A stretch of DNA of 64,000 bases from Papaver somniferum (Eukaryota > Streptophyta > Magnoliopsida > Ranunculales > Papaveraceae), in NCBI RefSeq assembly GCF_003573695.1, contig NC_039362.1:16078063-16142062 (forward strand), in the 5' to 3' direction. A model generated the notes under the pieces. The model had not been told where the DNA came from and searched no databases. It was given only the letters and a program-made list of their open reading frames with translations. The translations under genes were made by a program, and so were the position numbers. The first letter of the stretch is position 1; each line of letters begins with the position of its first letter. Shown here in pieces: positions 24,075 to 36,136 of the stretch.

Positions 24075-26456
24075 AGCATAACTCAGTCAACCTCGCATGT
24101 GTTACTATCTCAAGCATGTTTGTCAATGTTAGTGATCAAAACTATGAGTCTTGATTTCTAGCCTACATAGCTAAGTCTAGGACTAGGATATAAAAGTGTA
24201 GTTGAGCTCAAGGACTTCATGGCGATTCAACGACAAAGAAGAAGATCTACACAAGGAACCGTGGAACTTCATCAACAAAAAGGTATGTGGAGACTTTAAC
24301 TTATCTATCACTCAAAAGTCTATCTATTCTATCTCCTACTTCTTATGAGGCAAAAGTTGTATGCTATATAGACTAGATCATACACACTTGACATTTCGAG
24401 CAGAGCATTCATTGCTTATCTTTTATCTTGAAATCGTGTGTTGGTAAAGCGTTTCGCTTTGATCAAGTTTATCTTCACCTAGTGACGAAAGTCATGAAAG
24501 TTTCAATCACTTTGAGAATTGCTCTGACGTGAATCGGTCTGTGAATAATGGCTACATAGTGTCCTCTGAGAATATCTCAATGAATGAAATGAGAGTTTTG
24601 ATTACATAACCATGTATTCCTTGAACCGAAGTTTTCGAACTTTGTTGATCAAGAGAAATCGGGAGGATTGTGGAATTGGCTTGCCAAGTCCGCGAACGCG
24701 GACTGGGAGGAAGTTCTCGACCGAGAATTTCTGTTGGATTTTTCAAAACTCGTTTGTGTGCTTAGTCCGCGAACTAGCGGAAGTTCTCTTTCCGAGAATT
24801 TCTGCTGAGTTTGGAAAACTCAACCGATTAACTTAAGTCCGCCAACTTGTTTGTGAACTTAAGAGGTTATGATCTAAAGATGTGCTCTGAACAAGAAACA
24901 TTAAATTACTAAGGAATGCTTTATGAAAACCGTGGCTATAATGTTCATGAGACGATTCAATCGAATCGAATAATCTTTGTTTCAATTGTGTCTTGTGTAG
25001 TTACATAAGATCTCATAGCAATTGAACAACTCTCTAACTAGTTGATTTGAATCAATTGAACTAGTTATGGTGAAGAAGAACAGGGTTAATATGAAATGCT
25101 CATATGGTTAACCGTTTGGGTTACTATGTTGAACCAACATACACGTACACGTTTGGGCATGGTTTTCACAAACCCAGTAAACGTATACCCAAGTGTGTGT
25201 GACAAGCTAAGTTTTCAATCTAACGGTTGAGAAATATTAGCTTGAATCTAAATCAGGTTTTCATCTAACGGTGAATATGGATTGATTTGTAACTAAGGCA
25301 AAACCCTGATTTGAAGACTATATAAAGGAGACATCTAGCATTGAGCAAACCTAATCCCCACACGTCTGTGTGCTACTAGTGCGCTCGCTAGAGTCGATCT
25401 CCATTAACCTTTGATTTTCTTCTCTAAAATCAGATTAACGACTTAAAGACTTCATTGGGATTGTGAAGCCAGACCGATACTACTTTATCATAGTTGTGTG
25501 ATCTGATCTTGCATCTTCTATCGTACGAGTATAATAGATTGATTGGCTTGAGATCGTGAGAGTTCTCCGATAGGAAAGATAAAGAAGTCACAAACATCTT
25601 CGTCTCACTGTTTGTGATTCCTCGACAATCCGCTTGTGTAGTCAGGAAGGATTCTAGAGAGGTGATTGATTAATCTAGGTTGTTCTCCAGAAATATAAGA
25701 CCGGATTATCAATTGGTTCATGTTCACCTTGATTTTATATCTTAAGACGGAACAAAACCTAGGGTTTATCTGTGAGAGACAGATTTATCCTTTGATAGAC
25801 TTTTCTGTGTGAGACAGATATGTTTATTATCAAGTCTGTGATTTTGGGTTACAGCAACTCTCGGTTGTGGGTGAGATCATCTAAGGGAATCAAGTGCGCA
25901 GTATCCTGCTGGGATCAGAGGCGTAGGAGTACAGCTATACCTTGTATCAGTGGGAGATTGATAGGGGTTCAACTATAGTCCAGTCCGAAGTTAGTTTGCA
26001 GTAGGCTAGTGTCTGTAGCGGCTTAATACAGTGTGTATTCAATCTGGACTAGGTCCCGGGGTTTTTCTGCATTTGCGGTTTCCTCGTTAACAAAATTTCT
26101 GGTGTCTGTGTTATTTCTTTTCCGCATTATATTTGTTATATAATTGAAATAATACAGGTTGTGCGTTCGTGATCATCAATTGGAAATCCAACCTTTGGTT
26201 GTTAATTGAAATTGATTGATCCTTGGATATTGGTCTTTGGTACCGTCCAAGTTATTCCTTGTATTTTATAAAGACTCTCTATTGAATTTAGCTTGAGTAG
26301 AAATCAAATCAAGAGAGAGATATTAACTCCTTGAGATACTTTTATCTAGATTGAGTCTGACTGTCTAGTTGATTCACTAGCAAAGTATTTCGGAGTTAGT
26401 CCATACAGATTGCTAAGCGAAATATTGGGTGGTGTTGTTAGACCCCCGCTTTTTCA
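24075..26456 (+). mobile_element. Copia LTR C (tandem array)
   Basis: Length is 2382 bp, from AGCATAACTCAG to GCTTTTTCA, with TATATAAAG at 25319-25326. It is very similar to B and D, clearly more so than to A or E. It shares the abnormal ACTCAAA/AGCATA junction. Confidence 0.88.
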
Positions 26457-26523
26457 ATTGGTATCAGAGCATGCAAACACGTTTAAGACCTCATCAGTCT
26501 GTGTTTGTAAACGGTCTAACTAT

Positions 26524-26886
26524 ATGATCCGTAAAGTCTCAATTGACGCTTCACCAGGTTTAAAAAACAACCGTAGTAAAAGGTCTGATAAACTGTTTAC
26601 TCTTCAAAAGAGATTGGAAGAACAAATCGGGATCTATTCTGGTCTTGTTGCCGAAATTGCAACTCTTAAGGATTTGATATCTAGTAAGAGTCTCTCATTG
26701 AATCTAAGAGAATCCAGTTGTTACTTTCTAAAGAATTGTCACCATTCAGATAATGTTCAACGATCGCTTGTTGAGAAAACTGACGTGACTAGGAACTACT
26801 CAGACAAATGCCAAGAGTCCGGCTTATATGGATACTCATCCGATCATCCTCAACAAGCCAGTATGTCCTCTTCAAGGAGTCTGTAG
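26524..26886 (+). pseudogene. Gag-like leader fragment 3
   Basis: This is the longest version: the frame stays open for 120 residues (MIRKVSIDASPGLKNN ... SSDHPQQASMSSSRSL), because the stop present in fragments 1 and 2 is replaced here (RNYSDKCQESG). It is the best template for the original product. Confidence 0.55.
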
Positions 26887-26935
26887 GCTGCAAGCAATCC
26901 TTGCAAGAATACTCTGCAACCTTGTGTTACTCAAA

Positions 26936-29317
26936 AGCATAGCTCAGTCAACCTCGCATGCGTTACTATCTCAAGCATGTTTGTCAATGTTTGTGATCAA
27001 AACTATGAGTCTTGATTTCTAGCCTACATAGATAAGTCTCAGACTAGGATATAAAAGTATAGTTGAGCTCAAGGACTTCATGGCTATTCAACGACAAAGA
27101 AGAAGATCTACACAAGGAACCGTGGAACTTCATCAACAAAAACGTATGTGGAGACTTGAACTTATCTATCACTCAAAAGTCTATATATTCTATCTCCTAC
27201 TTCTTGTGAGGCAAAAGTCGTATGCTATATAGACTAGATCATACACACTTGACATTTCGAGCTGAGCATTCATTGCTTATCTTTTATCTTGAAATCGTGT
27301 GTTGGTAAAGCGTTTCGCTTTGATCAAGTTTATCTTCACCTAGTGACGAAAGTCATGAAAGTTTCAATCACTTTGAGAATTGCTCAGACGTGAATCGGTC
27401 TGTGAATAACGGCTACATAGTGTCCTCTGAGAATATCTCAATGAATGAAATGAGAGTTTTGATTACATAACCATGTATTCCTTGAACCGAAGTTTTCGAA
27501 CTTTGTTGATCAAGAGAAATCGGGAGGATTGTGGAATTGGCTTGCCAAGTCCGCGAACGCGGACTGGGAGGAAGTTCTCGACCGAGAATTTCTGTTGGAT
27601 TTTTCAAAACTCGTTTGTGTGCTTAGTCCGCGAACTAGCGGAAGTTCTCTTTCCGAGAATTTCTGCTGAGTTTGGAAAACTCAACCGATTAACTTAAGTC
27701 CGCCAACTTGTTTGTGAACTTAAGAGGTTATGATCTAAAGATGTGCTCTGAACAAGAAACATTAAATTACTAAGGAATGCTTTATGAAAACCGTGGCTAT
27801 AATGTTCATGAGCCGATTCAATCGAATCGAATCATCTTTGTTTCAATTGTGTCTTGTGTAGTTACATAAGATCTCATAGCAATTGAACAACTCTCTAACT
27901 AGTTGATTTGAGTCAATTGAACTAGTTATGGTGAAGAAGAACAAGGTTAATATGAAATGCTCATATGGTTAACCGTTTGGGTTACTATGTTGAACCAACA
28001 TACACGTACACGTTTGGGCATGGTTTTCACAAACCCAGTAAACGTATACCCGAGTGTGTGTGACAAGCTAAGTTTTCAATCTAACGGTTGAGAAATATAA
28101 GCTTGAATCTAAATCAGGTTTTCATCTAACGGTGAATATGGATTGCTTTGTAACTAAGGCAAAACCCTGATTTGAAGACTATATAAAGGAGACATCTAGC
28201 ATTGAGCAAACCTAATCCCCACACGTTTGTGTGCTACTAGTGCGCTCGCTAGAGTCGATCTCCATTAACCTTTGATTTTCTTCTCTAAAATCAGATTAAC
28301 GACTTAAAGACTTCATTGGGATTGTGAAGCCAGACCGATACTACTTTATCGTAGTTGTGTGATCTGATATTGCATCTTCTATCGTACGAGTACAATAGAT
28401 TGATTGGCTTGAGATCGTGAGAGTTCTCCGATAGGAAAGATAAAGAAGTCACAAACATCTTCGTCTCACTGTTTGTGATTCCTCGACAATCCGCTTGTGT
28501 AGTCAGGAAGGATTCTAGAGAGGTGATTGATTAATCTAGGCTGTTCTTCGGGAATATAAGACCGGATTATCAACTGGTTTATGTTCACCTTGATTTTATA
28601 TCTTAAGACGGAACAAAACCTAGGGTTTATCTGTGTGAGACAGATTTATCCTTTGATAGACTTTTCTGTGTGAGACAGATCTGTTTATTATCAAGTCTGT
28701 GATTTTGGGTTACAGCAACTCTTGGTTGTGGGTGAGATCAGCTAAGGGAATCAAATGTGCAGTATCCTTCTGGGATCAGAGGCGTAGGAGTACAACTGTA
28801 CCTTGTATCAGTGGGATATTGATAGGGGTTCAACTATAGTCCAGTCCGAAGTTAGTTTGCAGTAGGCTAGTGTCTGTAGCGGCTTAATACAGTGTGTATT
28901 CAATCTGGACTTGGTTCCGGGGTTTTTCTGCATTTGCGGTTTCCTCGTTAACAAAATTTCTGGTGTCTGTGTTATTTCTTTTCCGCATTATATTTGTTAT
29001 ATAATTGAAATAATACAGGTTGTGCGTTCGTGATCATTAATTGGAAATCCAACCTTTGGTTATTGATTGAAATTGATTGATCCTTGGATATTGGTCTTTG
29101 GTACCGTCCAAGTTATTCCTTGTATTTGATAAAGACTCGCTATTGATTTTAGCTTGAGTAGAAATCAAATCAAGAGAGAGATATTAACTCCTTGAGATAC
29201 TTTTATCTAGATTGAGTCTGACTGTCTAGTTGATTCACTAGCAAAGTATTTCGGAGTTAGTCCATACATATTTCTAAGAGAAATATTGGGTGGTGTTGTT
29301 AGACCCCCGCTTTTTCA
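26936..29317 (+). mobile_element. Copia LTR D (tandem array; 5' LTR of the long interior)
   Basis: Length is 2382 bp, with the abnormal 5' junction shared with B and C. TATATAAAG lies at 28180-28188. It is followed not by an intact primer site but by ATTCTATCAGGAAATTCC, so this copy cannot prime normally. Confidence 0.88.
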
Positions 29318-29960
29318 ATTCTATCAGGAAATTCCAAACAGAAAAGTACTGATAATATGAGTAATCTTGCCTTGTGTTCTACCTCTTCCCTTCAATGGTG
29401 TAGTGACAGTCGGTGTGGTCCTTTTCTACATGTGTTAGGTGATTCTCCATTATGTATTTCGTCTATCGGTTCTAAAAGAGGAGTAGACTCTACAATCAAA
29501 ACAAAAGAAGAACTTCTGGTTGATTGATATTCTTCTCAATTAGAACCAGAACATATTGATACAACTCTAAACAACCTTTCTTGGAAAAAGATAATGGATG
29601 ATGAGTTAGATCAACTTCATAGACAAGTTGTGTGGAATCTTGTACAGTGCAAGTTCAAAGTCTATAATAGTGGTTTTATATGTGTTTCCATGAATAAGGG
29701 AGATTATTTAGACAGTTTCTGAGATAATCTCAGGCTCATTCCTCAAGGACACTCACATGTTGAAAAATCTGAGTCTAAAGAAACGTTTGTTCCTACAGAA
29801 TGCTCCTTGTCCCTCCAACCTACTTATAACTGTAGCATGTTCTATGTAACAAGCACTTCCGGGAACAAAAGAAGAAGAATCTCTGCTCATGTGTCTTATA
29901 TTAGAAAGTCACTATGGAATAAACAAGGGGAGATTTTGGATCCCATCGTTTCTACCTAAC
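29318..29960 (+). pseudogene. Copia pol remnant (start of reverse transcriptase; end of pol)
   Basis: Near 29570-29700 the text SWKKIMDDELDQLHRQVVWN matches the conserved N-terminal start of Ty1/copia reverse transcriptase (W..AM..E...L..N..W.LV). Near 29860-29960 a pol-end-like tail follows (KRRRISAHVSYIRKSLWNKQ). The catalytic core, protease and integrase are absent, so most of pol has been deleted. This supports the copia assignment. Confidence 0.6.
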
Positions 29961-30142
29961 CCTAGACGTTCACATTTCGCATCCCCATGTTTGTCTTGAG
30001 AAATTGGGGATTTGCGTCTTTAGGCTCAAGGAGTGTATTTTTGGTAATAGTTTATATATATATATATCTAAAAATACAAAAGCTTTTGTTTGTCCAGGGT
30101 TTTAGTCGTTCGCAAACGGAGAGTCTCAAAATTTTTTGTTCC

Positions 30143-30571
30143 ATGGCACCTGTTACTAGATGCAGCACAAGCAGGAATGCAACTCTGGCAGCTAACGTAC
30201 GTCGGTGTACTGGGATTCCCTCCACATGTTTGAAGAAAGTGAAGACTACAATTAATGGTAAAAATCCTTCCTTAAATTGGTTTTTGTCTTCTTATCAAAG
30301 TGATGAAAATCTCAGGAACCTGGTAAAATATTTCATCAGCAAAAGAAACAGCTTAAAATCTCGAATCGCTGCATCCTTAGATGATATAGTTCACTATGAA
30401 CGAATGTTGTCTCAATCTACAAACACTGTACGAAAACTAGAAAAGCAACTTAGTAAGTTGACAGTGTTTTCAAAAGATTTGGAGGGGTTGAATGATTCCT
30501 TCGTCAGTGGACTTTTCAATAACGAGAGGGAGTTTTCTGAAGAAACTTTGGAAAAGTTCTTTAATGCCTAG
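30143..30571 (+). CDS. Extra ORF downstream of pol in copia element (142 residues)
   Basis: The likely start is the ATG at 30143 (TTCCATGGCACC); the upstream in-frame part is low-complexity. The N-terminus is Ser/Thr/Arg-rich (MAPVTRCSTSRN), followed by helical, heptad-like sequence (ISKRNSLKSRIAASLDDIVH, STNTVRKLEKQLSKL). It lies where SIRE-type elements carry an env-like ORF, but I see no signal peptide or membrane segment from this start. The minus-strand compound has a positional counterpart at 45661-46110. The function is unknown. Confidence 0.45.
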   Translation: MAPVTRCSTSRNATLAANVRRCTGIPSTCLKKVKTTINGKNPSLNWFLSSYQSDENLRNLVKYFISKRNSLKSRIAASLDDIVHYERMLSQSTNTVRKLEKQLSKLTVFSKDLEGLNDSFVSGLFNNEREFSEETLEKFFNA

Positions 30572-31050
30572 TAAGTCTTTTTTTTGGATTAGTTGGAAGA
30601 ATAACTAGTGCTTTGAATAGCGATGATTGTGACTACACATAGCTATTTTTGTTTTCATCTTCTTATGTTATTTTTTAAGTTTATTGGTTTTTAAATTCTA
30701 AAAATATTTGGAGGATGATGTTATTGCAGTATTTTAATGGTTTGATATATTGCAATATTTTTATGGGATATGTATTGTTTGCGTACGTGAACTTGAAGGT
30801 CCCATATTTTGTCAAAAATAAAGTCGTTCTTAAATCGGTATTCGTATTGATGAAAGGACGAATGGAATTTTGACATATACAAAAGTTATGCCTATGCAAT
30901 TATTTATTTGATGGAAAATAGGATGAAATATTTTGTGTAACAAGGATAAAGTCTATTATGTCGTTGTGATGGAAAATAGAATAGATCCTTGTATGTTATC
31001 CACGCTATTGATCTTCATTTATCCATGTTATTATGTTTTGCAGTGAAGGT

Positions 31051-31580
31051 TCCATTGTGTGTCTTATGTTGAGCACCTTACAACTAAGTCGATTTACCTT
31101 GGCTTTGTTGGTTGTTCCATGAGATGTTATATGTCGAGCATTAGGAACTAAATTAATCAACTAGTTTGGTTATTTAGTTTGTACTCCATAAGTTTTCTTT
31201 CTTATGTTGAGTAATGTACGGTTAAGGTTGTCATATTCTATGATGAACTTAGTCGGGGTTCCATAAGTTCTCTTATGTTGAGCCCAAATAATTAAATTGA
31301 TTACTTCGGTGATTAGTTTGGTTATTTTCATTCCAATTGGATTAATTATAGGTTCTCCTGTAATTAATCTAGTTGAGTTTTCATATATTCCGTAAGGTTT
31401 TCCTTATGTTGAGTATTTGAACGGTTAAGTTAGTCATCTCCGTATGATTGACTTAGTCGTAGCTCCGTGAGTTTACTTATGTTGAGCACTTTAAATTAAA
31501 TTGATCACTTTTGTGGTTTGATTTTGTTGTGTATTCCAATTAAATTAATCATGGGTTTACTTGTGGTTAATTTGGTTGAG
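31051..31580 (+). repeat. Array of eight stem-loops ending in TTGAG/TCGAG (3' region of copia)
   Basis: Stems lie at about 31051-31075, 31116-31139, 31184-31212, 31259-31282, 31330-31376, 31388-31413, 31462-31486 and 31534-31580. The typical form is TCCATAAG-loop-CTTATGTTGAGCA, for example CATAAGTTCTCTTATG. Two longer stems pair ATTAATTATAGG with CCTGTAATTAAT and AAATTAATCATGGG with CTTGTGGTTAATTT. Spacing is about 65-73 bp. The homologous region of the minus-strand compound has the same eight. Confidence 0.7.
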
Positions 31581-32328
31581 TTTTGGATATAAAAAATCAT
31601 TCTCAAGGTTTTTGGTGTCCAATAAAAAATCCTTCTTTTCTTTCGAAATTAAGGTCGCTCTTGTTGTTCTTTCGGGAATGACATCAAATGGGGGAGAGTT
31701 CTTTTGAACTTGTGCTTAATGGTAATATCTTGCGGGGAGTGCGGTCGTGGAATTTTATAGGGGTTATCTTGCATCTTAAAACTCTTTGATGAATGTTGTT
31801 ATCTTCGGCTATAAGATTGCATCTAAATTAAGATGATGTGTCTTCTTTTTTTTGGTCATGAAATTTCTCTTGTGGAAATTTCATTATGATCCATTTCTTG
31901 TACCTTTGCCAATTTTATTGACAAAAAGGGGGAGAAATTTTGTAGTTCACACTACAAATACATATGGTTTTCGGATCATTGTGTAAGGGGGAGTGGTTTC
32001 CATGATCGAGATGGAGTATTGACTAAGGGGGAGTGATACATATCACCATAGTATTATTGTTAAAGTCGTGATGCAATTGGACTTTGATGTTACGTAATAG
32101 TATTATGACACTGTATAATAATGATCGAGAATCTCGGTTTCTCTAATTGTTATAGCTACGGATCTTCAACAACGATGGTGCTAAACTTACAACCTTTGGG
32201 ATCATTGGAGTACTTGGAAGGACGAAAATTTCAAGGAACGTTGAAGATTAGACTATGGAATAGGAGCCACTAAAGTTTATTTTTTTTTGTATTTCATATG
32301 TATTAATAGTTTTGTCACTAAAATTGAC
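31581..32328 (+). other. 3' untranslated interior of copia element D-E
   Basis: No gene is seen. The sequence is alignable with the inverted region 43862-44600 and contains scattered purine-rich GGGGGAGA blocks. Confidence 0.5.
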
Positions 32329-32339
32329 AAAGGGGGAGA
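32329..32339 (+). other. Polypurine tract before LTR E
   Basis: AAAGGGGGAGA lies immediately 5' of the LTR start TTTTAGAGCATAGC. It marks LTR E as a 3' LTR. Confidence 0.85.
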
Positions 32340-32340
32340 T

Positions 32341-34675
32341 TTTTAGAGCATAGCTCGGTCGACCTCGCATGCGTTGCTATATCAAGCATGTTTGTCAATG
32401 TTAGTGATCAAAACTATAAGTCTTGATTTCTAGTCTATTATAGTTAAGTCTCGGACTAGGATAGAAAAGTGTAGTTGAGCTCAAGGACTTCATGGTGATT
32501 CATCATACAACGACGAAGATATATACAAGGAACCGTGGAACTTAATCAACAAAAAGGTATGTGGAGACTTGAACTTATCTATCACTCAAAAGTCTATCTA
32601 TTCTATCTCCTACTTCTTATGAGACAAAATTCGTATGCCATGTAGACTGGATCATACACATTTAACATTTCGAGCTGAGTATTCATTGCTTATCTTTTCT
32701 CAAAATCATGAAAAGTTTCAATTACTTTGAGAATTGCTCTGACGTGAATCGGTCTATGAATAACGTCTACATAGCATCGTCTGAGAATGTCTCAATGATT
32801 GGAATTAGAGTTTAGATTACATAACCATGTATTCCTTCAAACGAAGTTTTCAAATTTTGTTGATCAAGAGAAATCGGAAGGATTATGGAATTGGCTTGCC
32901 AAGTCCGCGAACCCAGTCCGCGAACTCGGTCCGCGAAATGTCAGAATTTCTCGACCGAGAATTTCTGATGGGATTTTCCAATTACTCGTTTGTGTGCTTA
33001 GTCCGCGAACTGGCGGAAGTTCTCTTCCCGAGAATTTCTGCTGAGTTTGGAAAACTCCGCCGGTTTACTTAAGTCCGCGAACTTGTTTGTGAACTTAAGA
33101 GATTATGATCTAAAGATGTGCTCTGAACATGAAACTTAAATTACTAAGGAATGCTTTATGCAAACTGTGGCTATAAAGTTCATGAGACGATTCAATCGAA
33201 TCGAATCATCTTTGTTTCAATTGTGTTTTGTGTAGTTACATAAGATCTCATATCAATTGAACAACTCTCTAACTAGTTCATTTGAGTCAATTGAACTAGT
33301 TATGGTGAAGAAGAACATGGTTAATTTGAAATGCTCATATGGTTAACCTTTTGGGTTACTATGTTGAACCAACATACACGTACAAGTTTGGGCATGGTTT
33401 TCACAAACCTAGTAAATGTTTACCCAAGTGTGTGTGACAATCTAAGTTTTTGATCTAACGGTTGAGAAATATTAGCTTGAATCTAAATCAGGTTTTCATC
33501 TAACGGTGAATATGGATTGCTTTGTAACTAAGGCAAAACCCTGATTTGAAAGCTATATAAAGGAGACATCTAGCATTGTGCAAAACTAATCCCCACACGT
33601 CTGTGTGATACTAGTGCCCCCGCTAGAGTCGATCTCCATTAACCTTTGATTTTCTTATCTAAAATCATGTTAACGACTTCATTGGGATTGTGAAGCCAGA
33701 CCGATACTACTTTATCGTAGTTGTGAGATTTGATCTTGCATCTTCTATCGTACGAGTACAATCTTTGATTGGCTTGAGATCGTGAGAGTTCTCCGATAGG
33801 CAAGATAAAGAAGTCACAAGCATCTTCGTCTCACTGTTTGTGATTCCTCGACAATCCGCTTGTGTAGTCAGGAAGGATTCTAGAGAGGTGATTGATTAAT
33901 CTAGGTTGTTCTTCAGAAATATAAGACCGGATTATCAATTGGTTCATGTTCACCTTGATTTTATATTTTAAGACGGAACAAAACCTAGGGTTTATCTGTG
34001 AGAGACAGATTTATCCTTTGATAGACTTTTCTGTGTGAGACAGATCTGTTTATTATCAAGTCTGTGATTTTGGGTTACAGCAACTCTCGGTTGTGGGTGA
34101 GATCATCTAAGGGAATCAAGTGCGCAGTATCCTGCTGGGATCAGAGGCGTAGGAGTACAGCTATACCTTGTATCAGTGGGAGATTGATAGGGGTTCAACT
34201 ATAGTCCAGTCCGAAGTTAGCTTGTAGTAGGCTAGTGTATGTAGCGGCTTAATACAGTGTGTATTCTCTGGACTAGGTCCCGGGGTTCTGCATTTGCGGT
34301 TTCCTCGTTAACAAAACTTCTGGTGTCTGTGTTATTTCTTTTCCGCATTATATTTTATATAATTGAAATAATACAGGTTGTGCGTTCGTGATCATCAATT
34401 GGAAATCCAACCTTTGGTTGTTGATTGATATTGATTGATCCTTGGACATTGGTCTTTGGTACCGTCCAAGTGATTCCTTGTATTTGATAAAGAATCGCTA
34501 TTGATTTTAGCTTGAGTAAAAACAAAATCAAGAGAAAGATATTAACTCCTTGAGATACTTTTATCTAGATTGAGTCTGACTGTATAGTTGATTCTATAGC
34601 AAAGTATTTCGGAGTTAGTCCATACAAATTGCTAAGCGAAATATTGGGTGGTGTTGTTAGACCCCCGCTTTTTCA
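32341..34675 (+). mobile_element. Copia LTR E (3' LTR of plus-strand compound)
   Basis: It starts TTTTAGAGCATAGCTCGG and ends CCCCCGCTTTTTCA, with TATATAAAGG at 33554-33563. Small deletions distinguish it from B-D. The right flank TGTAG and the left flank of LTR A (GGTAC) share GTA only, so a target duplication is weak, but the flanking antisense ORF is continuous. Confidence 0.85.
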
Positions 34676-35380
34676 TGTAGACACCATGTTCCCACTTTTC
34701 AATAGTTGATTCCATGACGTCGCGGATGGATGTGCCTTCCATTTCAACAATCATGGGCAGGAGACAGTTCACTGTGGTAACCAAGGTAGACGAGCAATGT
34801 TGCACCACGTTCCTAGTGGCAATATGGCCATATCTTCTCTATATTTTCGTGTACAGAGTCGCAAATTCCTTTCGCACTAGGAATCTACCAACGTTTCGTT
34901 AGCTAGAAGATAAACACCTCATGCGGATTTCGAATGACAAACCTGTATTGGGATATTCAAGGCAAGAAATACCCAAATCGGCATGTTCCAGATCTGCAGC
35001 GGTTGGTGTACTCATATTCGAAGAAATGGGGATGGTCAGATCATCATCATCGACAACAGTCACACATGTTCCAGATAAATATCTCTGCACAAAATAAACT
35101 CTCTCTTTTTCACTCGCTGGTGGTAGCAAACAAATATCTATTGGTCAATAAAAACGTACCGGTATGATCTTCTTAACTTGGATGATCCGGACGAGGGAGT
35201 TGTATCCAGAATCATGTATTTGTTCACACTGAGAAAAGAAGGGAGAAGGAATGTTATAGGAAAAGAAGATTCATCATTTCGAAAATTAAGAGATGGTTAG
35301 AGACATACTCTGGATGCAAGCCGCCTGCGTTTGACTGAAGAATCTAGCTGACTTGAAGATGATTCGCTTCTGCCCGACAT
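34676..35380 (-). pseudogene. N-terminal part of the antisense ORF of element X, spliced
   Basis: An ATG at 35380 opens exon 1 (35309-35380, MSGRSESSSSQLDSSVKRRR). GT/AG signals lead to exon 2 (35160-35228, CEQIHDSGYNSLVRIIQVKK) and then exon 3 from 35084 (RYLSGTCVTVVDDDD ... LEYPNTGLSFEI). All three joins keep the frame. Further on, stops and frameshifts appear, but YTKI.RRYGHIAT and RDVMESTIEKWEHG align with the L copy (YEKPWKMYGHIVVTK). It is cut at 34676 by LTR E and continues at 18324. The basic KRRR could be a nuclear signal; that is speculation. The family is not recognised. Confidence 0.65.
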
Positions 35381-36136
35381 GATGAAGGAAATATGGATTC
35401 AACAGAGAAAGTCTTTATCTTGAACTAAGAAGGACAACCTAATTGCACCAGCATATAACTGTAGAAACCCTAAAGAGAAACGGATTCTGAGCAAACACAA
35501 TGAGTTTACACGGTAGCTGAAAAATCAGCCTCAATCAGATGAAGTCTCTCGTCGAAACCCTAATGAGGATCGGGAGAAAACGGTCAGATAGCCAAAGGAG
35601 CGCCTTTTTCTCCGCTCGATGCAGCGCCATCTCCGCTCGCTCCACGGCCAAAGAAGCGCCACCTTCACCGCTCAAAGCAGCGGGGTCTCCGCCCTCACTG
35701 TTTGGTAGCCGAAGTTCCAAGTGGCGTTCCCACCATTTCGCGGACTGAAGCCAGTTTCCATTATTCTATGGACTGAAGCCAGTTTCCACCATTTCACGGA
35801 CTGGAGCCAGTTTTTCACCAATCCAAGCCAAGCGCCATCTACGCACGTTCGTGGCCTAGCCATCCAGCACCCGTTCCGTGGACCAAATTGCAGTGTCGTA
35901 TCCGTCGATCAGTAGCAAAAGTTGCAGCACTGACGCCAACACCCTATGGCCAAGCCGGAATTACGCAGAGTCGCTAATACAAGGATCACAGGATTCCTCG
36001 TGCCTTCCACCAAAGGTTGGTCGAATTTCCCAGGCAATCTCTTCACGTCTTGCCCTTTCGATTTTACTCTTGTCTGTCACCATATCATGCTTACCCCGCA
36101 ACAATGCCGCTGTTACATGCTAAGCAGGGGACATAA
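35381..36136. other. GC-rich spacer with short tandem repeats, element X
   Basis: No gene is seen. At 35733-35818 a roughly 30-bp unit, CACCATTTCGCGGACTGAAG then CCAGTTT, occurs three times. The sequence lies upstream of the antisense ORF start and could hold its promoter. The polypurine tract TAAGCAGGGGAC (36121-36132) closes it. Confidence 0.5.
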
